A program made the position numbers and the translations under genes. This document shows positions 63,036-64,000 of a stretch of 64,000 nt of DNA, in pieces. Each line of letters begins with the position of its first letter. The first letter of the stretch is position 1. Below the pieces are notes generated by a model. That model was not told the origin of the DNA, ran no database searches, and worked only from the letters and a program-made list of their open reading frames with translations. The DNA lies in the NCBI GenBank assembly GCA_008360975.2, contig CM039193.1, positions 20,505,389 through 20,569,388 on the forward strand, written 5' to 3'. Source of the stretch: Lichenostomus cassidix. Lineage: Eukaryota; Chordata; Aves; Passeriformes; Meliphagidae.

Positions 63036-64000
63036 AAACAATGGAGACAAGTAACTGCTGTTGCAGTAATCTCTCATATTTTAAAGTAACTCACTTCCCA
63101 TTTTGATTAAAACCAAAAGGGCAGACAAGCCACCAAACAAGAGCTGGCACAGTCTACTCTGAGGAGCTCTGCGCACCACTATTATTTCACAGGAATGCAT
63201 CCTGTGGTTCACTCTCCTTAGCAGCAGTGCTCCAGCAGAGCACCAAAAACCACGAGAAGGTGGTGTGGACATAGCCACTTTAAGCAATCCCTGTAAGAAG
63301 ACTGTTACAACCTGAGTTCATGGCCTATCTACAAGAGGCACCTTCATCAAGGCTGAATCTCAACATATGCAGCATTACTTGTAGCAAACATTTTAATTGT
63401 CAGACACAGAGTCTAGAGCAGGCACATCAGTGCTATAAATGTGAGTGTGTGCACAACATCTGTGCTTGCAGCCCAGATCTTTTTTTTGTCTCTAGATGCC
63501 ATTCATCACCTCTAGATCTAGCATCAGGAATAGGAGAGAAATGCTGCTACTCCCATCTGAGAATCCCATTCTGGAAATGGTCAAAGTCACATCATCTGTG
63601 TCTGGCCCCTCTGGGCATTAATCCTGTGGGATATTTTTAGAGAAGTTGAATACTTCTACTGTGTGGAGGCCAGTGTGAAGACCCTTTAGCTGTAACTCTC
63701 AATCCTGTGAGAATTGCACTGTTTGTTCTCCACATGAATTTACACTCCTTTATATGCTGCAGGCATTTGAAGTCCATGAACACAAGAATATTTCCCCAAA
63801 TGCTTTCAATACTTGCAAAACTGACGAGAATGTGATTCTGAGCTGATGCATACATTCACTGGAAACACCTCTTCTCCATTAGTGAACAACAGCTAGCTGT
63901 TATTTTCTTATGTGTAATCATGATTTTGTTTCTCCACCACAAGCACTATCTTGTCATTTTAGTATCTTATTATATTTTCTCCATTTTTCCAATATGTTCT

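Larger units (their letters stand above)
57370..64000 (-). other. BICD1: BICD1 intron (upstream of the penultimate exon)
   Basis: From the acceptor at 57370 to the window edge no other Bicaudal-D coding sequence is recognised, consistent with the very long introns of this gene in vertebrates. It contains a poly-C run, a short 8-bp tandem repeat near 63.0 kb and a possible cryptic exon at 59760-59887 (see findings). No CR1 or LTR was recognised in this 6.6 kb, which is a lower repeat load than the left of the window. Confidence 0.7.

Noticed and set aside
1..64000. CRISPR arrays, prokaryotic operons, tRNA or rRNA genes
   Set aside because: No regularly spaced direct repeats with unique spacers, no bacterial gene structure and no cloverleaf-like or rRNA sequence were seen; the content is typical of a bird chromosome.

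Overview
The window looks like nuclear DNA from a bird, most likely a songbird. It is AT-rich, gene-poor and intron-like. It is sprinkled with 3'-end fragments of CR1 LINEs and carries several solo LTRs of the types common in passerine genomes. No bacterial gene, operon, CRISPR array, tRNA or rRNA was seen. Nearly all short open frames are chance frames in non-coding DNA or lie inside repeats.

The only secure protein-coding gene is the 3' end of BICD1 (dynein/dynactin cargo adaptor) on the minus strand. A 211-nt penultimate exon (57159-57369) encodes the end of the C-terminal coiled coil. It has a clean acceptor and a GTAAGT donor. About 3.1 kb downstream on the same strand, a strong acceptor opens a terminal exon at 54048 that adds one Leu codon and then TAG, followed by a 3' UTR running left to a cluster of AATAAA signals near 52.0 kb. 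If the GTAAGT donor is not used, the same exon stays open for 31 more codons to a different C terminus. From about 57.4 kb to the right end the window is BICD1 intron.

About 18-20 kb downstream of the BICD1 end there is a sharp CpG island (about 32.83-33.96 kb). On the minus strand it contains an ATG followed after 13 nt by a GTAAGG donor. In mammals FGD4 follows BICD1 in the same orientation, so I infer this is an upstream FGD4 promoter and first exon, with the left 33 kb being FGD4 intron 1. That is inference; no FGD4 domain is visible here.

The rest is repeats. Seven LTRs were delimited, six with target-site duplications that are perfect or off by one base: 7045-7676 (GTGAA), 12388-12909 (ATCA), 13454-13716 (CGCCAG), 18816-19214 (none found), 30233-31619 (GCATT), 36421-37342 (CCAGT/CCACT) and 39971-41277 (CATGC). 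The 30.2 kb and 40.0 kb LTRs are one family in opposite orientations and bracket the CpG island. The 263-bp LTR sits inside a CR1 copy. All recognised CR1 pieces lie on the minus strand, including a rare ORF1 (5') relic at about 14.0-15.25 kb. Low-complexity tracts include poly-A, poly-G, poly-C, an AT microsatellite and an almost pure A/C tract.

I see no convincing undescribed biological system. The best leads are the alternative BICD1 C terminus, the predicted FGD4 promoter, the inverted LTR pair around it, and the nested LTR-in-CR1.
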